A stretch of 64,000 nt of DNA from Fluoribacter dumoffii NY 23. Lineage in GTDB: Bacteria > Pseudomonadota > Gammaproteobacteria > Legionellales > Legionellaceae. The position numbers and the translations under genes were made by a program. The DNA lies in contig NZ_CM001373.1 of assembly GCF_000236165.1 (NCBI RefSeq), positions 536,304 to 600,303 on the forward strand, read 5' to 3'. Each line of letters begins with the position of its first letter. Positions within the stretch are counted from its first letter, which is position 1. The notes beneath the pieces were generated by a model that saw nothing but the letters and a program-made list of their open reading frames with translations, made no database searches and was not told the DNA's origin. Below, one piece after another: positions 50,636-61,196 of the stretch.

Positions 50636-50699
50636 AGAATAGAGTTTTCTCTTTATTCCACAATATCAGTGCTTATTTTTATTGAAAGGTAATTATTAA

Positions 50700-52142
50700 A
50701 TGACAGAAGCCCTTACTACAGCAAAAAAAATCTTACTAGCTCCTGCAGCATTAGATGAAACGGGTATAGAAAAATTATTTAGAACCATGATGAGTCACCA
50801 TATTGATGACGCAGATCTTTATTTCCAAAGTTGCAGCTACGAATCCTGGTATTTGGAAGACTCTGTAGTGAAAAGCGGTAGTTTTTCCTTAGATAGAGGT
50901 GTTGGCATTCGAGCAGTTAGTGGTGATAAAACCGGCTTTGCCTATTGTGATGACATTTTGTTACCTTCGATGTTGCGAGCGGCTGATGCGGCGCGCTCTA
51001 TTGCATTAACTGGATCCAAACCCATTCAATCCATTCATGTTAAAGGCGCTGCCATAACCCGCTATCAAGGATTAAATCCTATTGAAGGCATGAGTAAACA
51101 AGAAAAAATTGCCTTATTAGAGGCGATTGATAAAGAAGCCCGCCGTATTGATCCGCGTGTAATCCAGGTTAATGCTTCACTAAGTGGTTGTTATGAAGTC
51201 GTTATGGTGGCTGGGATGCATGGGCAAATGATTGCGGATGTCAGGCCATTGGTAAGTATTAATGTGAGCGTTATTGTGGAAGATAAGAATGGGAAACGGG
51301 AATCTGCCCGCTCTGGAGGGGGTGGCCGCGTACCTTACTCCTATTTTCTCGAAAAGGAGAATGCCTTAAGTTATGCACGTGAAGCAGTGCGCGAAGCTTT
51401 GATAAATCTTGAAGCACAACCTGCACCTGCGGGAACAATGCCTGTGGTTTTGGGACCAGGTTGGCCGGGTGTTTTATTGCATGAGGCAGTAGGTCATGGT
51501 TTGGAAGGGGATTTTAATCGTAAGGGATTATCTGCATTTTCAGGGCGTATTGGTCAACAAGTCGCAGCGCCTGGGGTTACAGTGGTGGACGACGGTACTC
51601 TGAAAGACCGACGGGGTTCTATTACAATTGATGATGAGGGAACTCCCTCTCAATGCACCACTTTGATTGAGAATGGTATTTTAGTGAATTACATGCAAGA
51701 TAAACTGAATGCCAAATTAATGGGCATGCAATCTACAGGGAATTGCCGTCGAGAATCTTATGCCCATGTACCCATGCCCAGAATGACAAATACCTACATG
51801 CTGGCGGGACAGCATGATCCCGAGGAAATTATTCGTTCCGTGCAGCGGGGCTTATATGCGGTTAATTTTGGTGGAGGGCAAGTTGATATTACTTCGGGCC
51901 AATTTGTATTCTCTGCCAGCGAAGCCTATCTCATTGAAAATGGAAAAATTACTGCCCCTGTCAAAGGAGCAACTTTGATTGGTAATGGACCGGATGTGAT
52001 GAAAAAAATCAGCATGATTGGCAATGATTTGGGACTGGATCGGGGAATAGGAGTTTGCGGTAAAGAAGGACAATCCGTTCCGGTTGGCGTAGGTCAACCT
52101 ACTTTAAAAATAGATGCGTTGACAGTAGGTGGGACAAGTTAA
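50700..52142 (+). CDS. tldD: Metalloprotease TldD
   Basis: 480 residues. The zinc-binding HExxxH is [11 protein letters not shown] (about 261-271), followed by the glycine-rich end of the active-site region. TldD with TldE (PmbA) cleaves peptides and matures some microcins. tldE is not in the window. A hairpin follows the stop. Confidence 0.95.
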   Translation: MTEALTTAKKILLAPAALDETGIEKLFRTMMSHHIDDADLYFQSCSYESWYLEDSVVKSGSFSLDRGVGIRAVSGDKTGFAYCDDILLPSMLRAADAARSIALTGSKPIQSIHVKGAAITRYQGLNPIEGMSKQEKIALLEAIDKEARRIDPRVIQVNASLSGCYEVVMVAGMHGQMIADVRPLVSINVSVIVEDKNGKRESARSGGGGRVPYSYFLEKENALSYAREAVREALINLEAQPAPAGTMPVVLGPGWPGVLLHEAVGHGLEGDFNRKGLSAFSGRIGQQVAAPGVTVVDDGTLKDRRGSITIDDEGTPSQCTTLIENGILVNYMQDKLNAKLMGMQSTGNCRRESYAHVPMPRMTNTYMLAGQHDPEEIIRSVQRGLYAVNFGGGQVDITSGQFVFSASEAYLIENGKITAPVKGATLIGNGPDVMKKISMIGNDLGLDRGIGVCGKEGQSVPVGVGQPTLKIDALTVGGTS

Positions 52143-52160
52143 AATCCCTCATAAGTAATC

Positions 52161-52193
52161 GCAGGCGACAGGATTCCTTGTTTGTCTGCCTGC
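52161..52193. terminator. Hairpin after tldD
   Basis: GCAGGCGACA (52161-52170) pairs with TGTC-T-GCCTGC (52183-52193) over 10 base pairs with one bulged T and a 12-base loop. It starts 18 bases after the tldD stop. There is no clear T-run, so termination is inferred from position. Confidence 0.45.
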
Positions 52194-52367
52194 CCTTAAG
52201 AAGTTTGCTATTTAACATTCATAGTAGTAGCATCCCATTTCAATATTTATGAAATATATTGTTATAGTTCATAAAGTTAGAATTATGGAATGGCCGCTTT
52301 ATTCAATTAAGGCTGCCAGTTCCATCTCTTGTTTTGTAAAAAATTTAGTTCAAAAATAATAGGAGAC

Positions 52368-53177
52368 ATGGATAATATGGAATTGAAGGCTATTGCTATA
52401 GCAGCCCTTTGTGTGGGATTTAACGGATTAGCTGTTGCTGGTGCTATGGGAGGTGTTGTTCCTTCTCCATCAAAATTTTATATTGGTGCTGAAGGTGGGG
52501 CCTCTATTTCTTTAGACACGCAATTTGCGCCCAAGTGGGGGGGGATACCTCTTCGTATCGCTGCAACCGGAAACTCTGACTGGAATACTGATTTCGGCAT
52601 TGGGGGTTTTGGTGGTGCATTCATTGGTTATCAATACAACCCGAATGTAGCGGTTCAGTTTACATGGGATTATCGAAGTGGCTATGATTATTTTCTTCAT
52701 GCCAGCTACGGAGTGGTACCTACTGACCCTAATTTATATCTCGAAGATCAATTTAGCGCAGATGATATTAATATCCAAACCTTCCTCTTTGATCTCATTT
52801 TAAAGCCTACTGTAAATTGGGGGGGCTTTGTCCCTTATGTTAAAGGGGGGATTGGTTTTGCTTACAATCAAATAGGAACGCTAAGAAATGTGCAGCATAC
52901 ATTTTTTGGTAATCCAGTAACTTATGACATGCGTATTTCTGGGGACTCAGTAACGAGCTTTGCCTGGGATGCAGGTGTTGGTGCTGATTATTTTTTCAAT
53001 AACAAATTCAGTATCGGTCTGGGCTATCGATTTGTTGATGCGGGCACATTAAATACAGACAAAACCTATTACGATGCGGTCAATGGAACTTCAGGCCTTA
53101 TCACGCCATTTGCAACAAAACATGTGTTTTTAAATGAGTTTGTGGCTTCTGTTGCTTACCATTTTGATTTTGCCTAA
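52368..53177 (+). CDS. Outer-membrane beta-barrel protein
   Basis: 269 residues from ATG at 52368, only two bases from AGGAG; the ATG at 52377 is better spaced and may be the real start. A signal peptide (about 6-24, ending AVAGA) precedes Gly-rich alternating beta-strands (YIGAEGGASISLD, FIGYQYNPNVAVQF, FSIGLGYRFVDAG) and ends with a barrel-like VASVAYHFDFA. It looks like an OmpW/opacity-type porin or adhesin of unknown substrate. Single gene with a long leader (52143-52367). Confidence 0.85.
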   Translation: MDNMELKAIAIAALCVGFNGLAVAGAMGGVVPSPSKFYIGAEGGASISLDTQFAPKWGGIPLRIAATGNSDWNTDFGIGGFGGAFIGYQYNPNVAVQFTWDYRSGYDYFLHASYGVVPTDPNLYLEDQFSADDINIQTFLFDLILKPTVNWGGFVPYVKGGIGFAYNQIGTLRNVQHTFFGNPVTYDMRISGDSVTSFAWDAGVGADYFFNNKFSIGLGYRFVDAGTLNTDKTYYDAVNGTSGLITPFATKHVFLNEFVASVAYHFDFA

Positions 53178-53238
53178 ATGGCGCTGCAGCAAAATTGAGA
53201 GGAATTACCTTGATATTTTCTGCAATTAAGTGGTGCTG

Positions 53239-53279
53239 CTTTTGGATAGAGTCGGAATAAGAAGAATTCTATCCAAAAG
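53239..53279. terminator. Bidirectional terminator between the barrel gene and mfd
   Basis: CTTTTGGATAGA (53239-53250) and TCTATCCAAAAG (53268-53279) pair perfectly over 12 bases with a 17-base loop, followed on the plus strand by TTCTTTT. It sits between convergent genes and should terminate both. Confidence 0.7.
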
Positions 53280-53315
53280 TTCTTTTGATGAACAACTTAG
53301 AGCTTGGTGCCCAAG

Positions 53316-56300
53316 TTATTTGGCATCATTCCCCGATAATTTATTAAGCAAAGCACCAATTTCAAAAATCCGTTCTTCCGAGGTGGTGCTGTCAAGATTA
53401 AAGCGTAGACGGTGAGGTCCATCCAGTTGGTATCTCTTGGCATGAACTTGAATTAAATGGATTAAAACCCCCGGGTCAATGGAAGGATTTTCAGAAAACT
53501 CCAGTTTCCCCTGCTGCGCACCCGCACTGATTTTTTGAATACCCATCTTTTCTGCTTTTAATTTCAATTCGGTAATCAATAATAAATGCTTAACCTGTTG
53601 GGGTAGGAGACCGAACCGATCTATTAATTCCACTTGTAAGTCATGCAATTGCTCTTTATTTTTCGCATTTGCAATCCTCTTATACATAATAAGACGATTA
53701 TGGATATCGGGTATGTACTCCTCAGGAATAATTGCGCTGATTCGCAGATCAATCTCAGGCCCCTGGTGCATAGGTGCGGATAACTCAGGAGTTTTGCCCG
53801 CTTTTAAATCATTCACTGCGCGGTCAAGCATTTCCATAAATAAATTAAATCCGATTGCCTGCATGTTCCCGCTTTGCTCTTCGCCTAAAAGCTCGCCTGC
53901 ACCACGGATTTCCAGATCATGGGTAGCTAAAGTGAAACCTGCGCCCAAATCTTCAAGGGATACAATGGCTTCCAAACGCTTGACCGCATCGCGAGTTAAC
54001 GATTTTTCATTGGGGGAAAGGAGGTATGCATAGGCTTGATGGTGGGAACGCCCCACGCGGCCCCGTAACTGATGCAGTTGCGCTAATCCAAATTTATCCG
54101 CACGATCGATAATTATAGTATTGGCGGTAGGAATGTCGATGCCGGTTTCAATGATTGTTGTACACACCAGTACATTGAAACGATGATGATAAAAATCAGA
54201 CATGACGCGTTCTAACTCACGCTCACGCATTTGCCCATGGGCTGTACGGATTTTTGCCTCCGGTACTAAAGTTTGCAAATCTTGACCTACGCGCTCAATG
54301 GTTTCGACATTATTGTGCAGGAAAAATACTTGCCCGCCTCTAAGGATCTCCCTGAGAATGGCTTCCCGGATGGTGGAATCTTTTCTCTCTTGCCAGAAGG
54401 TTTTGATTGCCAGACGTTTGGCGGGAGGGGTGGTCATCAATGAGATATCCCTGATTCCTGCCATTGCCATATTCAACGTTCGGGGAATGGGAGTTGCAGT
54501 CATGGATAGAATATCGACATGGGTACGCAGGGATTTGATGTGCTCTTTTTGTTTTACACCAAAACGATGCTCTTCATCGATAATAAGCAAACCAAGATTG
54601 TTGAAAGCTATATTACGCTGAAATAGTTTGTGGGTTCCAATGACTATATCCACGGTTCCTGCTTTTAAAGCAGACAGAACGGCTTCAGTTTCTTTACCCG
54701 AACGAAAGCGTGAAAGTAATTCAATGTTGATAGGGAAGTCGGCAAATCGATCACGGAAAGATTCAAAATGCTGTCCTGCAAGCAAGGTTGTTGGCACCAG
54801 AATGCATACTTGTTTATTATTTTGCACCGCCACAAATGCGGCACGCATGGCAACTTCGGTTTTACCAAAACCTACATCCCCACAAATTAATCGATCCATG
54901 GGCCTGGTAGATTCCATATCTTTTATAATTTGTTCGATGGCTTGCAGTTGATCAGGAGTTTCTGTAAATGGAAAAGCACTGGCAAATTTAATGTATTCAC
55001 TATGGTCTAATTTGTACTGATGTCCAGGCTGCGCTTCTCTTTTTGCATAAAGATCAAGTAATTCGATAGCAACATCGTGAATTTTCTCAGCGGCTTTTTT
55101 CTTTTCTTTTTGCCATTGATCGGAGCCAAGCTTATGCAAAGGCGCATGTTCACTATCAACACCGGTATAGCGGCTGATTAAGTGAAGAGAGGTTACCGGG
55201 ACATAAATTTTGTCGTCGCCGGCATAGGTAAGGACTAAAAATTCACTGGCAAATCCATTGGATTCTATATGTTGTAACCCCTGATAACGTCCCACACCAA
55301 ATTGAAGATGGACCACTGGCGCACCAACCCGTAACTCGGCCATATCACGGATAATCAAGTCGGGATCAACTGTTTTTTGGGTACCTCGTCTTTGAGGGGT
55401 ACTTTGTTCACCAAATAATTGAGATTCAACAATGATAATAATCTTACCTTCTCGGAGTTCGCACCCAGAAATGAGGTCGCCCGTACTGATGCAGATTGGA
55501 GCAGTATCATTTATAAAATCATGCCATGAGAAGTGTATTTTGGGGGTGATGCCACTTGGTTTCAGCAAATCAAGCAACACTTCCCGCCGTCCTGCACTTT
55601 CGACCACTATCAAATACCGGCGGGATAAATCGGAGCAATATTCGCGCAGCAGGCTTAAAGGCTCTTGAGTTTTCCTGTCTATAGGTAATTGTGGTCCTGC
55701 CACAATATTAAAATTAACCACTGCCCCCTTTTTATCCGCATGGTTTTGGAACAGTCGAAGTTGTTCGTATTCATTGGCTTTCGTTAATAATTCGGTTGGA
55801 TTAATAAAGCATGCTGAAGGAGGTAAAATAGGCCTGCTGATATCATATCTTCTTTGTTCATAACGCTCGTTCAATTCTTGCCAGAATTGTTCGGCATTAT
55901 TCTGGATGTTTTCAATCAGGCAAATTTTGGCATTTTCCGAAAGGTAATCAAAAAAAGTAACGGTTTTTTCAAAAAATAAAGGCAAATAATATTCAATCCC
56001 GGAGGGGAATTGCCCCTCGCTAATCGCTTCATAAATAGGGCATTGACTGGGATTTCCCGGAAAAAGCTCTCTGAAAGAACGTCGGAACAGGAGTTGGCTT
56101 TGTTCGTTTAAAGGAAATTCGCGCGCAGGCAATACATTAATTTCTTTTATTTTTTCAATTGTACGTTGGGTTTCGGTATCAAACTCCCGCAAACTTTCAA
56201 TTTCGTCGTCAAAAAGCTCAATACGAAAAGGCAAACCAGATCCCATTGGATAAACATCGATAATGGAGCCGCGCAAGGCAAATTCACCATGTTCGAGGAC

Positions 56301-56771
56301 CTTATTCACACAATGATAACCAGATTGTTGTAATTGATTACGAAATGCAGCCAAGTCCAGCTTTTGCCCTTCTTTCAGCATTAAAGCATATTGGTTCAAA
56401 AACTCCGGTGGACAAAGTCTATGCATCAAGGTGCTTGCCGATGTAATGACAATCGCATCGGTTACTTGTTGTATGCGGCTTAAAGTATACAACCGTTCGG
56501 ATATTATGTCCTGATGAGGTGAGAATTGGTCATAAGGAAGTGTTTCCCAATCCGGAAAAAACAATAATTCTTGCGGCGAAGCAGGGTTGAGAAAAAATTT
56601 CAATTCTGCTTGTAATTGATTAGCACTGAGATTATCTTGTGCAACCAATAACTTAATCCCCGCAGTTTGTTGGCAATATTCAGCAAGTGCTAGTGCTAAG
56701 CTGCTTCCATGGAGTTGACCCCATATTTGTTTCGCCTGTGTCGGTTTATAGAGTAAAGTATTTATGGGCAT
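53316..56771 (-). CDS. mfd: Transcription-repair coupling factor Mfd
   Basis: 1151 residues, normal length. Mfd removes RNA polymerase stalled at lesions and recruits UvrA. The N-terminal UvrB-like part (about 1-350), the polymerase-binding CarD-like domain (about 480-550), and the translocase with GDVGFGKTE (Walker A, about 627-635) and DEEHRFG (about 730-736) are all visible, with the TRCF C-terminal domain last. Starts at ATG 56771. Confidence 0.97.
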   Translation of the reverse strand: MPINTLLYKPTQAKQIWGQLHGSSLALALAEYCQQTAGIKLLVAQDNLSANQLQAELKFFLNPASPQELLFFPDWETLPYDQFSPHQDIISERLYTLSRIQQVTDAIVITSASTLMHRLCPPEFLNQYALMLKEGQKLDLAAFRNQLQQSGYHCVNKVLEHGEFALRGSIIDVYPMGSGLPFRIELFDDEIESLREFDTETQRTIEKIKEINVLPAREFPLNEQSQLLFRRSFRELFPGNPSQCPIYEAISEGQFPSGIEYYLPLFFEKTVTFFDYLSENAKICLIENIQNNAEQFWQELNERYEQRRYDISRPILPPSACFINPTELLTKANEYEQLRLFQNHADKKGAVVNFNIVAGPQLPIDRKTQEPLSLLREYCSDLSRRYLIVVESAGRREVLLDLLKPSGITPKIHFSWHDFINDTAPICISTGDLISGCELREGKIIIIVESQLFGEQSTPQRRGTQKTVDPDLIIRDMAELRVGAPVVHLQFGVGRYQGLQHIESNGFASEFLVLTYAGDDKIYVPVTSLHLISRYTGVDSEHAPLHKLGSDQWQKEKKKAAEKIHDVAIELLDLYAKREAQPGHQYKLDHSEYIKFASAFPFTETPDQLQAIEQIIKDMESTRPMDRLICGDVGFGKTEVAMRAAFVAVQNNKQVCILVPTTLLAGQHFESFRDRFADFPINIELLSRFRSGKETEAVLSALKAGTVDIVIGTHKLFQRNIAFNNLGLLIIDEEHRFGVKQKEHIKSLRTHVDILSMTATPIPRTLNMAMAGIRDISLMTTPPAKRLAIKTFWQERKDSTIREAILREILRGGQVFFLHNNVETIERVGQDLQTLVPEAKIRTAHGQMRERELERVMSDFYHHRFNVLVCTTIIETGIDIPTANTIIIDRADKFGLAQLHQLRGRVGRSHHQAYAYLLSPNEKSLTRDAVKRLEAIVSLEDLGAGFTLATHDLEIRGAGELLGEEQSGNMQAIGFNLFMEMLDRAVNDLKAGKTPELSAPMHQGPEIDLRISAIIPEEYIPDIHNRLIMYKRIANAKNKEQLHDLQVELIDRFGLLPQQVKHLLLITELKLKAEKMGIQKISAGAQQGKLEFSENPSIDPGVLIHLIQVHAKRYQLDGPHRLRFNLDSTTSEERIFEIGALLNKLSGNDAK

Positions 56772-56936
56772 AGCTTAAGCAATCGGATTTAAAAATTAAC
56801 GATTATACCTTATGTATAGTCTCGGTTCATCTTAAAATTACAGATTTATTTTTGAAAAGAATAACTTTGGAGTTAAGCCATCAGGTGAATAGCTTCGGGT
56901 AGGAACTGTCTTTGATAATTATGAGGAGTAAATGAG

Positions 56937-58046
56937 ATGGCTTTTTACAAAGTCACTGACGAAAGCACAAGAAAGCAAAAGAAAGCTGCTTCAGCTACTC
57001 CAAATTATCCAGCCGTTGAAAACGTACAGGAAAGCGAAAGCAGGGTTATCTATTCGGCATTTGATATAAGTGAGTTAACCGAAGAAATTCTATTTTTCGC
57101 GCGAAGAAACCAACCTGAGCTTCATGTCTCACAAATGGTTTCGGTATCCAATCTTTTTTATTCTTTAGCCAACCCCAGAAGGATCACGGAAAAATTGCTT
57201 TTGCATGTGACTCATGGGGGCGAAGAAATGGTGAAAAAGCTATTGGAATTAACACCGTACTCCCATCTTCATTATCTCGTCAAACGTGCTGCTGTTATCG
57301 ATTATTCTGGACGTGAATTTTGTCGTATTTCAGCTTTTCAATATGCATTATGGGCTATGGACATCCATATGTTGAATTTGATGTTGCGGTGTTTGCAAAA
57401 TGCAGCATACATCCGGGGCGGGTATACTGTTGCTGAAGAAATACGCAAGCAATTATTGGCGCAGTATGATGAAGTGATGCAAAAAGGTATTAATTACACT
57501 TTAGAGGGGATCCTCATACAAGGAGAATCTCATTTTGATTTTCAACCATTAATTCGAGCGATAGATTTTTTCAGTAAAGGATACAGGCTCTGGGATTGGA
57601 AACAACGGGAACAGCAGTGGGTAAATGGGGTGGGAAAGAAACAACTGCTTATCCCTGCCCATGTAGCACAAGAGTATTGTCGCACGGATCGTGCATTAAA
57701 CCCTTGTCCGTCATTTAATGAAGAAAATTTGCCCCGGAGTTTGGAGTTTTATAATTGGAGGGCACGTTGTACTGAATCCTGGTGGTCTAAAGAAGGCCAG
57801 ACAAGTAATATTGGTCGAGAATTTGCAATGCTACGTTCCACGCATTGTCAAATTATGGCAGTGGGTGCCAGCATTCAGCGGCATACGGGATTATGTAATG
57901 CCGGTATCAGTGCGAAACATGATGCAAAGGCATTAACCGCTTTAAGCCAGGTCCGAATCAATGATGTTGTCCGCTTAAGAAAACGTCTGTCCACTCCATT
58001 GAAACTGGCAGAGTATATTCCCGACAGAGTGGCATGTTACATATAA
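56937..58046 (+). CDS. Legionella-type ankyrin-like protein; possible effector
   Basis: 369 residues, no signal peptide. Residues about 75-160 have ankyrin-like helix pairs (LLLHVTHGGEEMVKKLLEL; RISAFQYALWAMDIHMLNLMLRCL). Then come LLAQYDEVMQKGINYTLEG, HFDFQPLIRAIDFF, LIPAHVAQEYC, a pattern I remember from a family of paralogous unknown proteins in Legionella (a memory, not a search). Several members of such families are thought to be Dot/Icm substrates. The last 60 residues hold many Arg/His. It diverges from mfd over 165 bases. Confidence 0.75.
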   Translation: MAFYKVTDESTRKQKKAASATPNYPAVENVQESESRVIYSAFDISELTEEILFFARRNQPELHVSQMVSVSNLFYSLANPRRITEKLLLHVTHGGEEMVKKLLELTPYSHLHYLVKRAAVIDYSGREFCRISAFQYALWAMDIHMLNLMLRCLQNAAYIRGGYTVAEEIRKQLLAQYDEVMQKGINYTLEGILIQGESHFDFQPLIRAIDFFSKGYRLWDWKQREQQWVNGVGKKQLLIPAHVAQEYCRTDRALNPCPSFNEENLPRSLEFYNWRARCTESWWSKEGQTSNIGREFAMLRSTHCQIMAVGASIQRHTGLCNAGISAKHDAKALTALSQVRINDVVRLRKRLSTPLKLAEYIPDRVACYI

Positions 58047-58106
58047 CCTGAGAAAGCCAAGTGGTATCCAGGAATAAATAGCAGTTTTTGAGCCCTCAAT
58101 GACAGA

Positions 58107-58718
58107 TTAGTCATGGAGAGGGGAGCCTTCAATAATGATATCAAAATAATTGAGCAAGGTTAGAACATCAGGAAATGAAAAACGCGCTCGTTTTATCCTG
58201 TTTTCATTCGGATCAATGGTGTAGTTGATGGCATTGGTAAAATTCGCAGAGTTCAAATTGGTATGAAGAAACAGGCTGTTCAGTAAATCGGATTCTGCAA
58301 AACTGGCATGACTTAAATTTGCGTCTCTAAAATCAATATCGTGAGCTTTGCATTCTTCAATAAGCAAATTGGAGAGTTCCAATCCATAAAAACTGGAATG
58401 GCTTAAATTGCAGCTATAAAAGTATAGGGGGCTTGTAAGTTTGATTAATGGCCAATTTAATTCCGTCCAATTTATCCCAATGAGTTTTGAATTTTTGAAG
58501 GAAACCTCTGAGAATTTACAGCCTGGAAATTTCGCCAGTGAAAGATCGCAAGATGTAAAATCACAGTCTGTGAATCGAGTATGACTGAATACAGCTTCAA
58601 CAAATTTGCATTGTATGAACTTACAATTTTCAAAGTTGAGGCGATCATGATGTTCTTTTTCAAGGGTTAAATTAGTGAACGTTTGATTCACGTAGTTATT
58701 GTCTTTAAAAACAGCCAT
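58107..58718 (-). CDS. Pentapeptide-repeat protein, McbG/Qnr type
   Basis: 203 residues built on A(D/N)LXX-like pentapeptides (CKFIQCKFVEAVF, CDFTSCDLSLAKF, DANLSHASFAESDLLNSLF, NLNSANF). The C-terminal end NYTIDPNENRI...VLTLLNYFDIIIEG resembles the end of McbG and, more distantly, Qnr proteins, which protect DNA gyrase by mimicking DNA. If this is right, it may lower quinolone or microcin sensitivity. Another pentapeptide role cannot be excluded. Confidence 0.85.
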   Translation of the reverse strand: MAVFKDNNYVNQTFTNLTLEKEHHDRLNFENCKFIQCKFVEAVFSHTRFTDCDFTSCDLSLAKFPGCKFSEVSFKNSKLIGINWTELNWPLIKLTSPLYFYSCNLSHSSFYGLELSNLLIEECKAHDIDFRDANLSHASFAESDLLNSLFLHTNLNSANFTNAINYTIDPNENRIKRARFSFPDVLTLLNYFDIIIEGSPLHD

Positions 58719-58790
58719 AAACAGTTCTCGTTCTAAACATTATTCCAGCCTGGCTATATAGTAACCGAAGTAGGCACACTCAGGGTCGCG

Positions 58791-60011
58791 TCATTCAATG
58801 GAGGCATCGGTTTCAATCAGTTCTAACTCATCTAATTCAATATCCACGGATTCAATTTTTTGAAAACGGGAAGTAATTTTTTTAGCCGACGTATTCACAT
58901 CACTTACATCTTGATGCGCTAAATTGATATGTTTTGAAAGTTTGTCCATCCTTTTTTCAAAACGTTGGAAATCATCTGCCAGTGCTTGCAGATGTTTTTG
59001 GATGATGTGAACTTGTTTGCGAGTGGCGTCATCCTTAAGCACAGCCTTGGCAGTTGTTAACACTGCCATTAATGTACTTGGTGAAACCAGCCATACTTTT
59101 AAGCGCTGGGAAAGGGCGATCAGATCGGGATAATTGGCATGAATTTCTGCAAAAATGGATTCCGCAGGAATAAACATCATGGCACCATCTGTAGTTTCAT
59201 TCGGTATAATGTATTTTTCTGCAATGTCTTTAATGTGTTTTTGAATGTCTTGACGAAATTGTTGTTGAAGAGATTTCTTTTCAACCGAACCTGCATCAGC
59301 ACATAGAAGCCGTTGGTATGTTTCCAGAGGAAACTTGGCATCAATGACCACATTACCAGTGGGCTCAGGTAAGAATAAAATGCAATCAGCGCGTTTTTGA
59401 TTGCTAAGAGTATATTGCATTTCAAAATGATTGGGGGGAATCATGTTACTAATTAAAGTAGCGAGCTGTACTTCACCAAATGCCCCGCGTGCTTTTTTAT
59501 CGACCAGCACATCTTGCAAGCTGACTACGTGATTGGATAATTCCGTGATTTTCTTCTGCGCTTCATCAATGATAGTTAACCGTTTCACTACATCAATAAA
59601 TGTGGAGGAGGTTTTTTCAAATCCCTCGGTTAACTTACTGTTCACTTGTTGGGTCAACACGTGAAGATGATTACGAATTTCTTCAGTGAGTAACTGTAAA
59701 TGCGAAGTGAGGGCGCTGGCATGCTGTTTAAAACTGTGATTTATTTGTTCGCGGACATCAGTCATCTGCTTTTGCACGGTATCATGGATCAATTGCTGCG
59801 TCATCAATTGTCCCTGGGCCATTTTTTCGCTGACATTCAGATGCATTTGATGTAATTGGGAAGTAAAGGTTTCAAGTGTCTTTTCATGCAACTGCATACT
59901 TTGTTTTTTTTGTTGGTTTTGTTTGATCACAAGCCAAATTAAAAAGAGGAACTGGAGGGCTAAAACACAAATCACGCCCTCTAGGGAAATGGTTGAAGAT
60001 AAAAATTGCAT
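58791..60011 (-). CDS. rmuC: DNA recombination protein RmuC
   Basis: 406 residues. An N-terminal membrane helix (about 10-28) is followed by a coiled coil (about 35-150) and the RmuC nuclease-like domain (about 165-370, with ARGAFGEVQLATLI and VVIDAKFPLETY). RmuC limits DNA inversions and is linked to mobile-element defence. It is downstream of the unknown secreted protein by only 3 bases, so it belongs to the operon starting at 62098. Confidence 0.92.
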   Translation of the reverse strand: MQFLSSTISLEGVICVLALQFLFLIWLVIKQNQQKKQSMQLHEKTLETFTSQLHQMHLNVSEKMAQGQLMTQQLIHDTVQKQMTDVREQINHSFKQHASALTSHLQLLTEEIRNHLHVLTQQVNSKLTEGFEKTSSTFIDVVKRLTIIDEAQKKITELSNHVVSLQDVLVDKKARGAFGEVQLATLISNMIPPNHFEMQYTLSNQKRADCILFLPEPTGNVVIDAKFPLETYQRLLCADAGSVEKKSLQQQFRQDIQKHIKDIAEKYIIPNETTDGAMMFIPAESIFAEIHANYPDLIALSQRLKVWLVSPSTLMAVLTTAKAVLKDDATRKQVHIIQKHLQALADDFQRFEKRMDKLSKHINLAHQDVSDVNTSAKKITSRFQKIESVDIELDELELIETDASIE

Positions 60012-60014
60012 TTA

Positions 60015-61196
60015 TTAGTCCAAAAGTTGACTGAGATTAATAGGTTGATCATATTGATAAACCACTTTTAATTGCCCATAGTCGGTAAGGTGTAAATAAC
60101 CGACTGAGAGTTGATCCTCTGCTAAATGAGCCGAATTGTCAAAACTAAATTTGATTCTATTCATTCCCGGTTCGAGCCATTGCGCGATTTGGGTGGTTTC
60201 CACAGGAATAGGTTTACCTTGTGCATTTTTCCTGTATAAAACGCTTTGTAAAGCGTACCTACTCGCAGTCGCTGCATTGACCGTCGCGGCTAAAGTTAAA
60301 GGTTTAGAGGAAACTTTCATGATGCTGACTAGACTTGCAGAGGGGATTGAATAAGAAAAAGCGGCTCGTCCGCTGCGATAGGCAGGGAGATTATCTTCAA
60401 TCTCACAGGAAACATCCACTGCAATATACCAGTTGTCTCCGTGAGTATTCACCTCTGAGGATAAAATTCCACTGGCCTGGAATTGATTTCGTTTTACTTC
60501 CTTAATTTGCAGGGGAATGACTTGGTTATCCGGACCTATTAATGTGGCATTGATATCCTCAACCGGATAGGTGGTTACATTATCCTTCAGGGTGATAAGG
60601 GCATGAAATGGATCTCCATAGCGATATTGTAATGAGGACGGTTCAATTTGCAAATAAAGTAAGGAGTATTTCTCAAACACATCGATTAGATATTTACCTG
60701 CTTCGCCTGCAGGTATTGCCTGTTTGCTTTTAACTATAAAAGGCCCCTTGCCCAATTCCCTTTTAATTTGCAACATGGTTTGGCGGGAATTAATTTTCAG
60801 GGATTCATCGATCGCTTCATCCTGGCTATATAAAGAGGCGGCTTCTTTGAGGCTCATGAAATCGCCAGAAGAAGTTTTGAGTTCCAAAGGAGGAACAGAT
60901 TTGTTTTTTTCTAATGGAATAATGCGTATCACTGCTTCTGGTGAGTGAATCGCCAGCGAAATCCCCTGTTGCAATTGAGTTGCAGTTACTTGTTTTGTAT
61001 AGCTGTAACTTTTGTGAATATTGCGCTTTGTTCCAGTCAAAGGATTTTCATTAATTTTCCATCTGGCCTGTAACGTTTCATGAGGTAAACTCTCGCAGGT
61101 ATCGCAATCATAAGATTTTATCGGAATTTGCGGCAGCGAAAATGCATTGAGGTGCGAGCAACAAAACAAAGTCAACAAAATTAGCGTGGTTCTCAT
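60015..61196 (-). CDS. Secreted protein of unknown function (DUF4785-like)
   Basis: 393 residues with a signal peptide (about 2-19). The rest looks like two or three beta-sandwich domains (YLLYLQIEPSSLQYRYGDPFHALITLKD; GDNWYIAVDVSCE). A CDTCES motif near the N-terminus (about 31-36) could form a disulfide. I associate this with the DUF4785 family seen in Legionella and some marine bacteria, from memory only. The ATG overlaps the stop of the hydrolase gene, so the two are coupled, and they may act together. Confidence 0.7.
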   Translation of the reverse strand: MRTTLILLTLFCCSHLNAFSLPQIPIKSYDCDTCESLPHETLQARWKINENPLTGTKRNIHKSYSYTKQVTATQLQQGISLAIHSPEAVIRIIPLEKNKSVPPLELKTSSGDFMSLKEAASLYSQDEAIDESLKINSRQTMLQIKRELGKGPFIVKSKQAIPAGEAGKYLIDVFEKYSLLYLQIEPSSLQYRYGDPFHALITLKDNVTTYPVEDINATLIGPDNQVIPLQIKEVKRNQFQASGILSSEVNTHGDNWYIAVDVSCEIEDNLPAYRSGRAAFSYSIPSASLVSIMKVSSKPLTLAATVNAATASRYALQSVLYRKNAQGKPIPVETTQIAQWLEPGMNRIKFSFDNSAHLAEDQLSVGYLHLTDYGQLKVVYQYDQPINLSQLLD

